Below are positions 6,441 through 15,232 of a DNA stretch of 18,049 bases, piece after piece. The stretch spans positions 1 through 18,049 of the forward strand of contig JALTLT010000181.1 in assembly GCA_027001815.1 (NCBI GenBank). Direction: 5' to 3'. A program made the position numbers and the translations under genes. The notes beneath the pieces were generated by a model that searched no databases, was not told the origin of the DNA, and worked only from the letters and a program-made list of their open reading frames with translations. Every line of letters begins with the position of its first letter. Positions within the stretch are counted from its first letter, which is position 1. This DNA is from Gammaproteobacteria bacterium. Lineage in GTDB: Bacteria > Pseudomonadota > Gammaproteobacteria > JALTLT01.

Positions 6441-6756
6441 GTTTCAGGAGTCTGTCGGATTCAGGGTGAACCTGCTGCGGTGGCGGGACATGGTCCGGTC
6501 CCCCGCCCGCTTCGCTACGATCCCTGGGAATCCGACGACGCCGGGTGGCCTCCGCGAACGTCTGTCCCTCCCACTGCACCAAGCTGATACCATAGGCCTT
6601 CCGGGCATCGTCCACCGGCCCCCTCGGGGCTCTCTCCCATGGAGACGGTGAGAGCCGGTGCCCCCGATTTCACGGCCGTGGCCGGGGGTGCCGTCCGGCA
6701 CCCTTCCGAACCGCGGCCCGCAGCGGCGGCCCGTGTGCCGCCGAAGGATCCGTACC
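6441..6756 (+). promoter_or_regulatory. Long thiC leader / riboswitch expression platform
   Basis: About 316 bases lie between the aptamer and the thiC ATG, and no convincing gene is seen on either strand. Near 6451-6462 is a sequence resembling the AGCCTGTCGG motif found in the repeats. The strongest structure is the hairpin at 6657-6692. Just before the ATG, GGCGG (about 6726-6730) can pair with CCGCC (about 6739-6743), immediately ahead of the Shine-Dalgarno-like AAGGATC. No classical U-tract terminator is evident, so control may be at translation or by Rho. Confidence 0.5.
6657..6692 (+). promoter_or_regulatory. Stable RNA hairpin in thiC leader
   Basis: GGTGCCCCCG (6657-6666) can pair over all ten positions with CGGGGGTGCC (6683-6692) in RNA, using two G-U pairs. 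The 16-base loop contains the self-complementary CACGGCCGTG (6671-6680). No U-run follows, so it is not a simple intrinsic terminator. It could be part of the riboswitch expression platform or a Rho- or RNase-related structure. Confidence 0.45.
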
Positions 6757-8643
<1,887 letters not shown>

Positions 8644-8646
<3 letters not shown>

Positions 8647-8679
8647 CAGGCCGTCGGGTTCTGGTGCTTTCCGCGGGGC
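8644..8679 (+). repeat. Repeat module X (copy 1), starting at the thiC stop codon
   Basis: The 36 bp match 12041-12076 in the same orientation at 32 positions by hand count. The invariant blocks are GGTTCTGGTGC and TTCCGCGGGGC. The module's TGAC beginning supplies the thiC TGA. Its function is unknown; it travels next to the palindromic repeat modules in both places. Confidence 0.7.
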
Positions 8680-8712
8680 AGAGTGACCTTCCGCTTGAAG
8701 TCGGACAGGCTG

Positions 8713-8794
8713 CTGGCCTCATTGAAAACGGCGGAGCATCCCCGCACCGCGGCACAGGCTGCCGAAAAACGGTGTTTTTCAACAGCCTGTTAAG
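8713..8794. repeat. Intergenic palindromic repeat, left-half copy (inverted)
   Basis: This is the reverse complement of 6086-6167, with 75 of 82 positions identical by hand count. It contains hairpin C at about 8759-8789: GGCTG..GAAAAA, loop CGGTG, TTTTTC..CAGCC. Read on the minus strand, the two inner positions form G-U pairs; read on the plus strand they are C-A mismatches. It sits between the convergent 3' ends of thiC and the DUF5666 gene. Confidence 0.85.
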
Positions 8795-8842
8795 AGCCTG
8801 CCGGGGCCCCGGGCTCACGCCGGGGTTGGCCGCCGGTGCGGC

Positions 8843-8885
8843 AGAAAGAAAAGCGGGCATGCCGGCGAGCCAGTCCGGCATGCCC
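8843..8885 (-). terminator. Intrinsic terminator of the DUF6502-DUF5666 unit
   Basis: On the minus strand, GGGCATGCCGG (8885-8875) pairs with CCGGCATGCCC (8865-8855), an 11-bp perfect stem with a 9-base loop, followed by GCTTTTCTTTC. It starts about 38 bases after the DUF5666 stop. This is the best intrinsic terminator in the window. Confidence 0.88.
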
Positions 8886-8923
8886 GTGGCCCGGCTCCTT
8901 CGGGCCCAGGAGGGATCGATGCG

Positions 8924-10429
8924 TCAGTCGTCGTGTTCCGAACCGATCTTGAGCTCCACCTTGTCGGCGATGCCGTCGTTGCCGTCGCCGCCCACGTCGT
9001 CCTCGATCTCCACCATGTCGCCCGCCTGGGCGGTGGTGAAGAAGGTGGTCTGGTCCATGCCGTCGAAGTCGGTGGAGGCGCTGGTCTCGAAGGTGACTCC
9101 CATGACGGTGATGGTGAAGAGGGTCGAGTCGAGGCTGTCGATGGGGGCCTCCACCTTCACCTTCTCCGCCTCGTCGCCGGACTCCCGCTTGAGATGGGTG
9201 GCACGCAGGTCGCCGTTGTCGTCGACCATCACCTTCACTTCGACCCAGTCGCCCGGCTGAAGGGCAGCGAGGATGTCGTCGTAGTAGTAGTAGGCGTCGT
9301 CCACCTCGTTCTCGAGCAGGGTCTGTTCGTCGACGATGACGGTGACCGAGCCGCTGCCGGGGATCACGCTCAGGGTGACGGTGCCGGCGGTGGCGTCCAC
9401 CGACTCGACGAAGGCCTCGATCTCGCTGCTGGCGTCACGCCCCTCCACCTTGGTCGCCTTGAGCACGCCGTTCTCCAGGTAGCCCTCCACCTCGACGCGG
9501 ATGCCGTCGGCGAGGGAGGTCTCGAGGCTGGCCGGCTCGAAGCGGGCGCCGCTGGCGTCCACCTGCTGGCCGTTGACGGTGAAATCGGCGTTGCTCACGT
9601 AGCCGCTGACGATCCCCTCCAGGGAGAGGTCGTCGCCGTCGGAGACGCCCGGGATGCCCTCGTCCTCGGCCTCCACCTTGTTGGCGGTGACGGTATTGGT
9701 ATCGGCGTCGTAGTCGCCCTTCACCTCCACGTAGATGCCGTCGCTGATCTCGTTGAGATCGTCGAGGCGGGTGTTGTCGGTCACCTGGACGGTGATGCCG
9801 TTGATGTCGAAGGTCCGGGCGGTGGCGTCCCAGTTGGCCACGTAGCCCTTGATCTCCACCTCACCCGCTTCGACGTCTTCGGAGAACGGATCCTTCTTCT
9901 CCACCCGGGTGGCCGAGAGGTTGCCGTCGGCGTCCCAGTAGCCGCTCACCTCGACGATATCGCCAACGGCAAGGGTGTCGAAGGCGAAACCGGGGTCGGA
10001 GTTGTCCTCGCTCTCGAAAATGGTGATACCGCTCTCCGCCACCACGGTGGTACCGAGAACGGTGAAGGTGGCGGTGGTGCCGTTGGCGTCGTAGAGCAGA
10101 TTGTCCAGCGGACCCTGTACCTCGCCGTCGTAGACGACGCTGTCCGCGGTGGCGGTGACACCGTCGGCGTTGAGGGTGCCGGTGACTGTCACCACCATGC
10201 CGAGCCGCAGATCCTGATCGGTGGCGACCGCGTCGTCCACGGAGACGCTGGCGCTGTTGACGTCGAAGCGGATGCCGTTCACATAGATGCTGCCGAAGCC
10301 GGTGATGGTTCCGGTGGCGGCGATGCCGGTGCCGTCGATCCCGGCCACGTCACTCCCCCCACCACAGGAAGCCACCAGGACGGCGGCCAGCGTGGTGGTG
10401 GCAATCTGTGCTGGAAGCGAGTGTTTCAT
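8924..10429 (-). CDS. DUF5666 domain lipoprotein with about six tandem repeats
   Basis: This encodes a 501-residue secreted protein. The N terminus is a lipoprotein signal (charged MKHSLPAQ, hydrophobic stretch, lipobox LVASC followed by GGG), so it should be anchored by lipid at residue 22. The mature part consists of about six related beta-rich units, at roughly 38-105, 106-182, 190-258, 268-332, 335-417 and 420-494. Each has a strand like FTVNGQQVDAS, a middle (D)G(I/D)xVEVxG and an ending such as GNLSATRVE or GVLKATKVE. The composition is strongly acidic (many D and E, including DDAYYYYDD). The biochemical function of DUF5666 is not known to me. The start overlaps the DUF6502 stop as ATGA with GAGGAGAGAG as ribosome binding site, so the two genes are coupled. 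Confidence 0.88.
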   Translation of the reverse strand: MKHSLPAQIATTTLAAVLVASCGGGSDVAGIDGTGIAATGTITGFGSIYVNGIRFDVNSASVSVDDAVATDQDLRLGMVVTVTGTLNADGVTATADSVVYDGEVQGPLDNLLYDANGTTATFTVLGTTVVAESGITIFESEDNSDPGFAFDTLAVGDIVEVSGYWDADGNLSATRVEKKDPFSEDVEAGEVEIKGYVANWDATARTFDINGITVQVTDNTRLDDLNEISDGIYVEVKGDYDADTNTVTANKVEAEDEGIPGVSDGDDLSLEGIVSGYVSNADFTVNGQQVDASGARFEPASLETSLADGIRVEVEGYLENGVLKATKVEGRDASSEIEAFVESVDATAGTVTLSVIPGSGSVTVIVDEQTLLENEVDDAYYYYDDILAALQPGDWVEVKVMVDDNGDLRATHLKRESGDEAEKVKVEAPIDSLDSTLFTITVMGVTFETSASTDFDGMDQTTFFTTAQAGDMVEIEDDVGGDGNDGIADKVELKIGSEHDD

Positions 10430-11253
10430 CGTTCTCTCTCCTCATTTTCGAAATAGAAGATGCCCAGGCCTACGGACATCCGTGGATCCTCCTCTCCCTC
10501 CGGGGCGCCGTTCTCGCCCTCGTGCTCGATCAGCCATTGGTCGAGCTCCTCGAGAAGCGCCTGGGAGCGCCGGGCCGCCAGGGCGCGAAAGCGGGGTACC
10601 TCACTGGCCGGGAGGCGGTCGTTGGAGACGCGGCGCTGGAAGAAGGGTTCCTTGTCGCGCTCCGGATCGAGATTGTGATCGATGGTCGAGAGCAGTTCCG
10701 AGACGTGGCTCCCGAAGATGCGAATCTTGTCCAGCGGATCGTTGCTGGGGATGTAGGCGTGCTGACGCAGCCGCAGCAGCCCCTCGCTCGTCTGCTCGAC
10801 GATGTGGACCCGCAGCAGTTCGGCGAGCATCGCCTTGGTGGGGATGTCACCGCTGTAGCTCTTCACCAGGGCGCTGAAGGAGTTCTCCTCGCCGTCCACC
10901 GCCAGCTCTCTCGGTTCACCGGTGGTGTCGAGGAAACGGGGGTCGCTGAGCCAGCCGCTGATCACCCGCATGGCGCGGTTGTAGCGGGGGCGGGTCTCCG
11001 GCTCGTCCGGATTCTCCCGCTGCAGGAGGCGGCTCACCTCCTTGCGGGTCAGACCGGTGAGCACCGAGACCCGTGAGATGGTCTGCTTGCGGCCGGGGAT
11101 GCCGAATTCACGGTAGGCCACGTCCACATAGGCCTGCTTGGCGAGGTCGACAAAGGCGTCGTGGGTCACGCCGTTGCGAAGCAGGATGCGTACCAGCGGA
11201 CGCATCAAGGTGAGCAGGGCCTTGTTGAGCGCTTGATGGAGAGGGTGGTTCAT
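10426..11253 (-). CDS. DUF6502 family protein, HTH-like N-terminal region
   Basis: This encodes a 275-residue soluble protein. Residues about 10-45 (RPLVRILLRNGVTHDAFVDL) and the following AKQAYVDVAY match the DUF6502 beginning. SRVSVLTGLTRKEVSRLL reads like a helix-turn-helix, which suggests DNA binding. The middle contains a predicted substrate-neutral region (GWLSDPRFLD, KSYSGDIPTKAMLAELLR) and the C terminus is acidic (EGENGAPEGEEDPRM). The function is unknown; a transcriptional role is inference from the helix pattern. I chose the ATG at 11253; a TTG at 11274 would add seven residues inside the operator-like palindrome. The gene overlaps the DUF5666 lipoprotein gene by ATGA. The promoter palindrome just upstream would suit autoregulation. 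Confidence 0.88.
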   Translation of the reverse strand: MNHPLHQALNKALLTLMRPLVRILLRNGVTHDAFVDLAKQAYVDVAYREFGIPGRKQTISRVSVLTGLTRKEVSRLLQRENPDEPETRPRYNRAMRVISGWLSDPRFLDTTGEPRELAVDGEENSFSALVKSYSGDIPTKAMLAELLRVHIVEQTSEGLLRLRQHAYIPSNDPLDKIRIFGSHVSELLSTIDHNLDPERDKEPFFQRRVSNDRLPASEVPRFRALAARRSQALLEELDQWLIEHEGENGAPEGEEDPRMSVGLGIFYFENEERER

Positions 11254-11257
11254 AATG

Positions 11258-11290
11258 TGGGAAATTAATCCCAATAATACATTTTGTCAA
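11258..11290 (-). promoter_or_regulatory. Promoter and operator-like palindrome of the DUF6502-DUF5666 unit
   Basis: On the minus strand a perfect TTGACA -35 (11290-11285) is followed after 17 bp by TAATTT (11267-11262). An alternative -10 is TATTAT at 11279-11274, but without a good -35. The palindrome TGGGA-6-TCCCA (11258-11273) overlaps the -10. With the first -10, the start would lie almost at the ATG (11253), giving a very short or absent leader. The arrangement suggests repression at the promoter, possibly by the DUF6502 product. Confidence 0.6.
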
Positions 11291-11309
11291 GAGTGGCGGG
11301 GGCAGTTTT

Positions 11310-11338
11310 TTGAGACCTGTGCCACACCTCGGTATACT
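11310..11338 (+). promoter_or_regulatory. Sigma-70 promoter of the cytochrome c gene
   Basis: TTGAGA (11310-11315) and TATACT (11333-11338) are separated by exactly 17 bp, a strong match to the consensus. Transcription would begin near 11345 and leave a leader of about 160 bases before the cytochrome start. It is divergent from the DUF6502 promoter; the -35 boxes are about 20 bp apart. Confidence 0.72.
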
Positions 11339-11503
11339 TGCCCGCTCGATTTTTCGGGGCCGGGAGCCCTCCCGCACTCGGGAGCGAGGGCCGGTACGCC
11401 TTCACCTGCCGCTCGTCGCAAACCGGGGAGGTCTCCGGGGGTTGCCGACTTCTCGTCGGGGCTCCGGGCTACTCCAACCTTTGCAATACGAGGGGAAGTG
11501 CAA

Positions 11504-11935
11504 GTGACTCATTCCATGAAGAAGTATGGCACGGCCGGCCTGGTTCTGGCGCTCCTGGCGGGCGGCAGTGTGGCCGTGGCCCAGCAGGACGAGATGGTCC
11601 GGGCGGCCATCGAGGCGCAGATCCGCCCGGTGGGACAGGTGAACATCGCCGGCGCCGCGCCGGCCGTGGCGGCCGCACCCAAGGCGGCCATGTCCGGTGC
11701 CGATGTGGTCAAGGCCACCTGCGGCGCCTGTCACCTGACCGGGGCCATCAATGCACCCAAGATCGGTGAGAAGGGGGCGTGGGAGCCGCGTCTGCAGACG
11801 GCCGGGGGGATCGACGGGCTGGTGGCCAGCGCCATCAAGGGCAAGGGCGCCATGCCTCCCCGTGGCGGTGGCAACTACAGCGACGAGGAGATCCGCGCCG
11901 CCATCGAGAAGATGCTCGCCGATTCCGGCCTCTGA
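11504..11935 (+). CDS. Cytochrome c5 family protein
   Basis: This encodes a 143-residue periplasmic monoheme cytochrome c. A signal peptide (MTHSMKKYGTAGLVLALLAG, cleavage probably after SVAVAQ) is followed by an Ala-rich linker (about 46-62). The class I domain has heme attachment motif CGACH at 73-77, and a W-x-x-R element (AWEPRLQTAGG) and AMPPRGGGNYSDEEI, where the Met at 117 is the likely sixth iron ligand; these are c5 hallmarks. It probably carries electrons in the periplasm between a quinol-oxidising complex and a terminal oxidase or reductase. The GTG at 11504 has AGGGGAAG at ideal spacing; the ATG at 11516 (139 residues) is the alternative but lies too far from that site. A repeat begins at its TGA. 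Confidence 0.92.
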   Translation: MTHSMKKYGTAGLVLALLAGGSVAVAQQDEMVRAAIEAQIRPVGQVNIAGAAPAVAAAPKAAMSGADVVKATCGACHLTGAINAPKIGEKGAWEPRLQTAGGIDGLVASAIKGKGAMPPRGGGNYSDEEIRAAIEKMLADSGL

Positions 11936-12020
11936 CAGGATGTTGAAAAAGGCCGTCCTGGCCTTTTTCCACGCCGGAAGCCGAAAATGCGATTTCCGGC
12001 TTCCTCACGTTTTCAATGAG
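11933..12020. repeat. Intergenic palindromic repeat, right-half copy (inverted), starting at a stop codon
   Basis: This is the reverse complement of 6168-6255, with 83 of 88 positions identical by hand count. Its first three bases are the TGA of the cytochrome gene. It contains hairpin A (11942-11972) and hairpin B (about 11975-12004, GGAAGCCG...CGGCTTCC). One A-to-C change near the outer end of hairpin A weakens the stem relative to the other copies. Confidence 0.85.
11942..11972 (+). terminator. Hairpin A as possible terminator of the cytochrome c gene
   Basis: GTTGAAAAAGGCC, loop GTCCT and GGCCTTTTTCCAC form an A-tract/GC-stem/U-tract hairpin starting six bases after the stop codon. The GC part of the stem is only four pairs, so termination efficiency is uncertain. 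Its symmetry would let it act on both strands. Confidence 0.5.
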
Positions 12021-12040
12021 ACTGGCAGCCTGTCGGCCTT

Positions 12041-12076
12041 TGACGGGCCATCAGGTTCTGGTGCATTCCGCGGGGC
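12041..12076 (+). repeat. Repeat module X (copy 2)
   Basis: It matches 8644-8679 at 32 of 36 positions by hand count, in the same orientation. It is followed by CCCGACAGGC, which resembles the inverted form of the nearby AGCCTGTCGG motif, giving a Y-X-inverted-Y layout. Confidence 0.7.
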
Positions 12077-12105
12077 CCCGACAGGCGGGAGGGTTCGCGA
12101 AACGG

Positions 12106-12154
12106 ACAAAAAGAAGCCCCGGTCCGTCTCTGGGGGGATGAAGGAACCGGGGCC
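12106..12154 (-). terminator. Intrinsic terminator for polA
   Basis: On the minus strand, GCCCCGGT pairs with ACCGGGGC around a loop of about 22 bases, followed directly by TTCTTTTTGTC. It is about 260 bases downstream of the polA stop but is the first structure with a T-run in that direction. Confidence 0.6.
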
Positions 12155-12372
12155 AAGTACCCGGCTTGGGGGGGCCGGGACCACTCAGGGAGGAATAGTG
12201 GATTTTGCGGAATCCTGATCCGGATTGACGGGACGGGCCCGCCGGCCGGTAAAGGGGGGAGTGGCCGGCGGACCCTCCATGTCCCGGAATCGATCGAAGG
12301 ATTCCCGGGCCCTGTCGGGCCGTTGCAGTAGTTGAGACTGGTGGGCAGGGGAAAAGTTCCCGTCCCCCGGCA

Positions 12373-12387
12373 GGCAGCCTGTCGGAC
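12373..12387. repeat. Short repeat motif GGCAGCCTGTCGG (second copy)
   Basis: Thirteen bases here are identical to 12024-12036. A related inverted form (GACAGGCTGC) occurs at 8705-8714. It may be an end motif of the repeat family, or chance; it is too short to decide alone. Confidence 0.4.
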
Positions 12388-12413
12388 CTCTGTCGATGCC
12401 GGTCGGGAGGGGG

Positions 12414-15119
12414 TCAGTGGGCCTCGTCCCAGTTGTCACCCACACCGATCTCCGCCACCAGGGGCACCTTCAGCTCCGCCGCTCCCTCCATACGCTCACG
12501 GATGGCATCGCCGAGTCTCCGCTCCTCTCCCTGCTTCACCTCGAACACGAGTTCGTCGTGCACCTGCATGATCATGCGCAGAGGCGGGCTCTTCTCCTCG
12601 ATCCAGTGGTGGACCGCCAGCATGGCCCGCTTGATGATATCGGCGGCGGTGCCCTGCATGGGGGCGTTGATGGCGGTGCGCTCGGCGTACTGCCGGCGCT
12701 GGGCGTTGCGTGAGTTGATCTCGGGCAGGTAGAGTCGGCGGCCGAACACCGTCTCCACGTACCCCTGCTCGCGGGCCTGCTCGCGGGTGCGGTCCATGAA
12801 GGCCCGGACGCCGGGGTAGCGCTCGAAGTAGAGGTCCACATAGCGCTGGGCGGAGGCGCGGTCGATGCCGAGCTGGCGGGCCAGGCCAAAGGCGGACATG
12901 CCGTAGATGAGGCCGAAATTGATCGCCTTGGCGGAGCGTCGCTGATCGTCCGATACCTGCTCTTCGGGGAGACCGAACACCTCGGCGGCGGTGGCGCGAT
13001 GAATGTCGCGTCCCTCGGCGAAGGCCCGCAGCAGCCCCTCGTCGCCGGAGAGATGGGCCATGATGCGCAGCTCGATCTGGGAGTAGTCGGCGGCGAGGAT
13101 ACGCCATCCTTCCGGGGCGACAAAGGCCTGGCGGATGCGCCGTCCCTCCGGTGTGCGCACCGGGATGTTCTGCAGATTGGGGTCGGAGGAGGAGAGCCGG
13201 CCGGTGGCGGCCACCGCCTGGTGGTAGGAGGTGTGGACCCGGCCGGTCCGTGGGTTGATCTGCTGCGGAAGCCGGTCCGTGTAGGTGGACTTGAGTTTGG
13301 CCAGGGAGCGATGCTCGAGGATCTTGCGCGGCAGGGGGTAGTCGGCGGCCAGGCTCTCCAGGACCTCCTCGGCGGTGGAGGGCTGCCCCTTGGGGGTCTT
13401 CTTCAGCACCGGCAGCTTCAGCTCCTCGAACAGCACCTGCTGGATCTGCTTGGGGGAGCCGAGGTTGAAGGGGTGGCCGGCCAGTTCGTGAGCCTCCCGC
13501 TCGATCTCCGCCAGGCGGTGGCTCAGCTCCCCGCTCTGGCGCTCCAGCATCGCCCGATCCACCAGCACGCCGGTACGCTCCATGGCGGAGAGTACCGGTA
13601 CCAGAGGCACCTCCAGCTCCCGGTAGAGTCGGGCGAGGGGCGGGATCTCCTCCAGTCTCGGCCAGAGGGTCTGGTGAAGCCGCAGGGTGATGTCGGCGTC
13701 CTCGGCGGCGTAGGGGGTGGCCTGCTCCAGGGCCACCTGGTTGAAGGGGATCTGTTTCGCCCCCTTGCCTGCCACCTCTTCGTAGTGGGTAGTGCGGATT
13801 CCCAGGTACTTGAGGGCCAGGGAGTCCATGTCGTGGCGGCTGGCCGTGGAGTCGAGCACATAGGACTCGAGCATGGAGTCGTGGGCGATGCCGGCCAGGC
13901 GGATGCCGTGGTTGGCCAGCACGTTCATGTCGTACTTGATGTGATGGCCCAGCTTGGGGCGCCGGGGGTCCTCGAGGAGGGGGCGGATCTGCTCCAGCAC
14001 CGTCTCACGGTCGAGCTGCTCGGGCCCATCGGGGCCGTCGTGGGCCAGGGGCAGGTAGGCGGCGTGGCCCGCCTCCACGGCGAAGGAGAGGCCGACGATC
14101 TCCGCCTCCATGTAGTCGAGGCTGGTGGTCTCGGTGTCGAAGGCGAACAGTTCCGCACGCTCCAGGCGCTCCAGCCACTGTTCCAGCGCCTCGCGGCCCT
14201 GGATCGCCTCGTAGAGCGGGGCGTCGTTCTCCTCCCCGCCGGCACCGCTCTCCTCCCGCTGTTCCAGCAGCTCCGCCAGCCAGGAGCGGAACTCCAGTTC
14301 ACGGAACCAGCGGTGCAGGGCCTGGCGATCCGGCTCTCTCCGTTTCAGCCGGTGGATGTCCAGCTCCAGGGGGACATCGCGACGGATGGTGGCCAGCTCG
14401 CGGGAGAGGGGAAGCCGGTCGAGGAAGTTGCGCAGGTTCTCGCCCACCTTGCCCTTGATCTCGTCGGCGTGCCGGATGATCTCGTCGAGCGAACCGTACC
14501 GGGTGAGCCACTTGACCGCGGTCTTCGGCCCCACTTTTGGGACGCCGGGGATGTTGTCGGAGGTGTCGCCGATCAGGGCCAGATAGTCGACGATGCGCTC
14601 CGGTGGCACGTGGAACTTCTCCTCCACCCCCTGGCGGTCGAGGGTGGTCTCGGTCATGGTGTTGACCAGGGTGACGTGGTCGCTCACGAGCTGCGCCATG
14701 TCCTTGTCGCCGGTGGAGATCACCACCGGGATCCCCTCCCGGGTCGCCTGTTCGGCCAGGGTGCCGATCACGTCGTCCGCTTCCACCCCCTCGATCTGCA
14801 GCAGTGGCAGACCCATCGCCTCGATGATCTCGAGGATCGGTTCCACCTGACGCGACAGCTCTTCGGGCATGGGAGGGCGGTTGGCCTTGTACTGGTCGTA
14901 GAGTTCGTCGCGGAAGGTCTTGCCCCTGGCGTCGAAGACCACCGCCATCTCTTCCGGGTCGTACTCCTTGAGGAGGCGGCGGATCATGTTGATCACGCCG
15001 TAGATGGCGCCGGTCGGCTCTCCCTTCGAGTTGGTCAGGGAGGGGAGGGCGTGGAAGGCGCGGTAGAGGTAGGAGGAGCCGTCCACCAGGATCAGCGGCT
15101 TGGGGGGTCTCTTCGACAT
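12414..15119 (-). CDS. polA: DNA polymerase I
   Basis: This encodes a full-length protein of 901 residues with all three domains. The 5'-3' exonuclease (about 1-290) starts with LILVDGSSYLYRAFHALP and carries GVEADDVIGTLA and STGDKDMAQLV metal-binding acidic residues. The 3'-5' proofreading domain (about 310-500) has an intact Exo I motif FDTETTSLD and an AAEDADITLRL Exo III region, so proofreading should be active. The polymerase domain (about 520-901) has motif A DYSQIELRIMAHLS near 675, the O-helix RRSAKAINFGLIYG near 725 and motif C QVHDELVFEV near 850. The enzyme removes RNA primers and fills gaps in replication and repair. ATG 15119 has GAGG at slightly long spacing. It is divergent from the LOG-family gene, 113 bp away. 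Confidence 0.98.
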   Translation of the reverse strand: MSKRPPKPLILVDGSSYLYRAFHALPSLTNSKGEPTGAIYGVINMIRRLLKEYDPEEMAVVFDARGKTFRDELYDQYKANRPPMPEELSRQVEPILEIIEAMGLPLLQIEGVEADDVIGTLAEQATREGIPVVISTGDKDMAQLVSDHVTLVNTMTETTLDRQGVEEKFHVPPERIVDYLALIGDTSDNIPGVPKVGPKTAVKWLTRYGSLDEIIRHADEIKGKVGENLRNFLDRLPLSRELATIRRDVPLELDIHRLKRREPDRQALHRWFRELEFRSWLAELLEQREESGAGGEENDAPLYEAIQGREALEQWLERLERAELFAFDTETTSLDYMEAEIVGLSFAVEAGHAAYLPLAHDGPDGPEQLDRETVLEQIRPLLEDPRRPKLGHHIKYDMNVLANHGIRLAGIAHDSMLESYVLDSTASRHDMDSLALKYLGIRTTHYEEVAGKGAKQIPFNQVALEQATPYAAEDADITLRLHQTLWPRLEEIPPLARLYRELEVPLVPVLSAMERTGVLVDRAMLERQSGELSHRLAEIEREAHELAGHPFNLGSPKQIQQVLFEELKLPVLKKTPKGQPSTAEEVLESLAADYPLPRKILEHRSLAKLKSTYTDRLPQQINPRTGRVHTSYHQAVAATGRLSSSDPNLQNIPVRTPEGRRIRQAFVAPEGWRILAADYSQIELRIMAHLSGDEGLLRAFAEGRDIHRATAAEVFGLPEEQVSDDQRRSAKAINFGLIYGMSAFGLARQLGIDRASAQRYVDLYFERYPGVRAFMDRTREQAREQGYVETVFGRRLYLPEINSRNAQRRQYAERTAINAPMQGTAADIIKRAMLAVHHWIEEKSPPLRMIMQVHDELVFEVKQGEERRLGDAIRERMEGAAELKVPLVAEIGVGDNWDEAH

Positions 15120-15138
15120 CGTCAGTGGGTCCTCGGAA

Positions 15139-15167
15139 TTGCCGGGTTGGGGGTTCCCCGCTACACT
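15139..15167 (+). promoter_or_regulatory. Candidate promoter of the LOG-family gene
   Basis: TTGCCG (15139-15144) and TACACT (15162-15167) are separated by 17 bp. Transcription would start near 15174, at the foot of a hairpin with perfect 7-bp arms CGGGAGC (15172-15178) and GCTCCCG (15188-15194). The leader to ATG 15233 would be about 60 bases. Confidence 0.45.
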
Positions 15168-15171
15168 GGAA

Positions 15172-15194
15172 CGGGAGCCTCTCCGGAGCTCCCG
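15172..15194. promoter_or_regulatory. Inverted repeat at the start of the LOG-gene leader
   Basis: CGGGAGC and GCTCCCG are exact inverted copies with a 9-base spacer. The site lies in the polA/LOG divergent region, at the predicted transcription start. It could be a 5' RNA hairpin or a regulator site acting on both promoters. No T-run is present. Confidence 0.4.
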
Positions 15195-15232
15195 TATCCT
15201 ATCACCAACCCCCTGCAGGTGCGCATCCCCTC

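Larger units (their letters stand above)
11936..12413. other. Intergenic region between cytochrome c gene and polA, filled with repeat modules
   Basis: This 478-bp stretch between convergent genes has no supported gene. From left to right it holds: the right-half palindromic repeat; GGCAGCCTGTCGG (12024-12036); repeat module X (12041-12076); the polA terminator (12106-12154); a GCCGGCC/GGCCGGC 7-bp-stem hairpin at about 12241-12269; and a second copy of GGCAGCCTGTCGG at 12373-12385. A 92-codon frame from 11941 runs through the repeats and lacks any family match. Confidence 0.65.

Noticed and set aside
11941..12218. A 92-codon plus-strand frame following the cytochrome c gene.
   Set aside because: It consists of repeat A/B, module X and the polA terminator read through. 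No family pattern and no separate ribosome binding site are seen.
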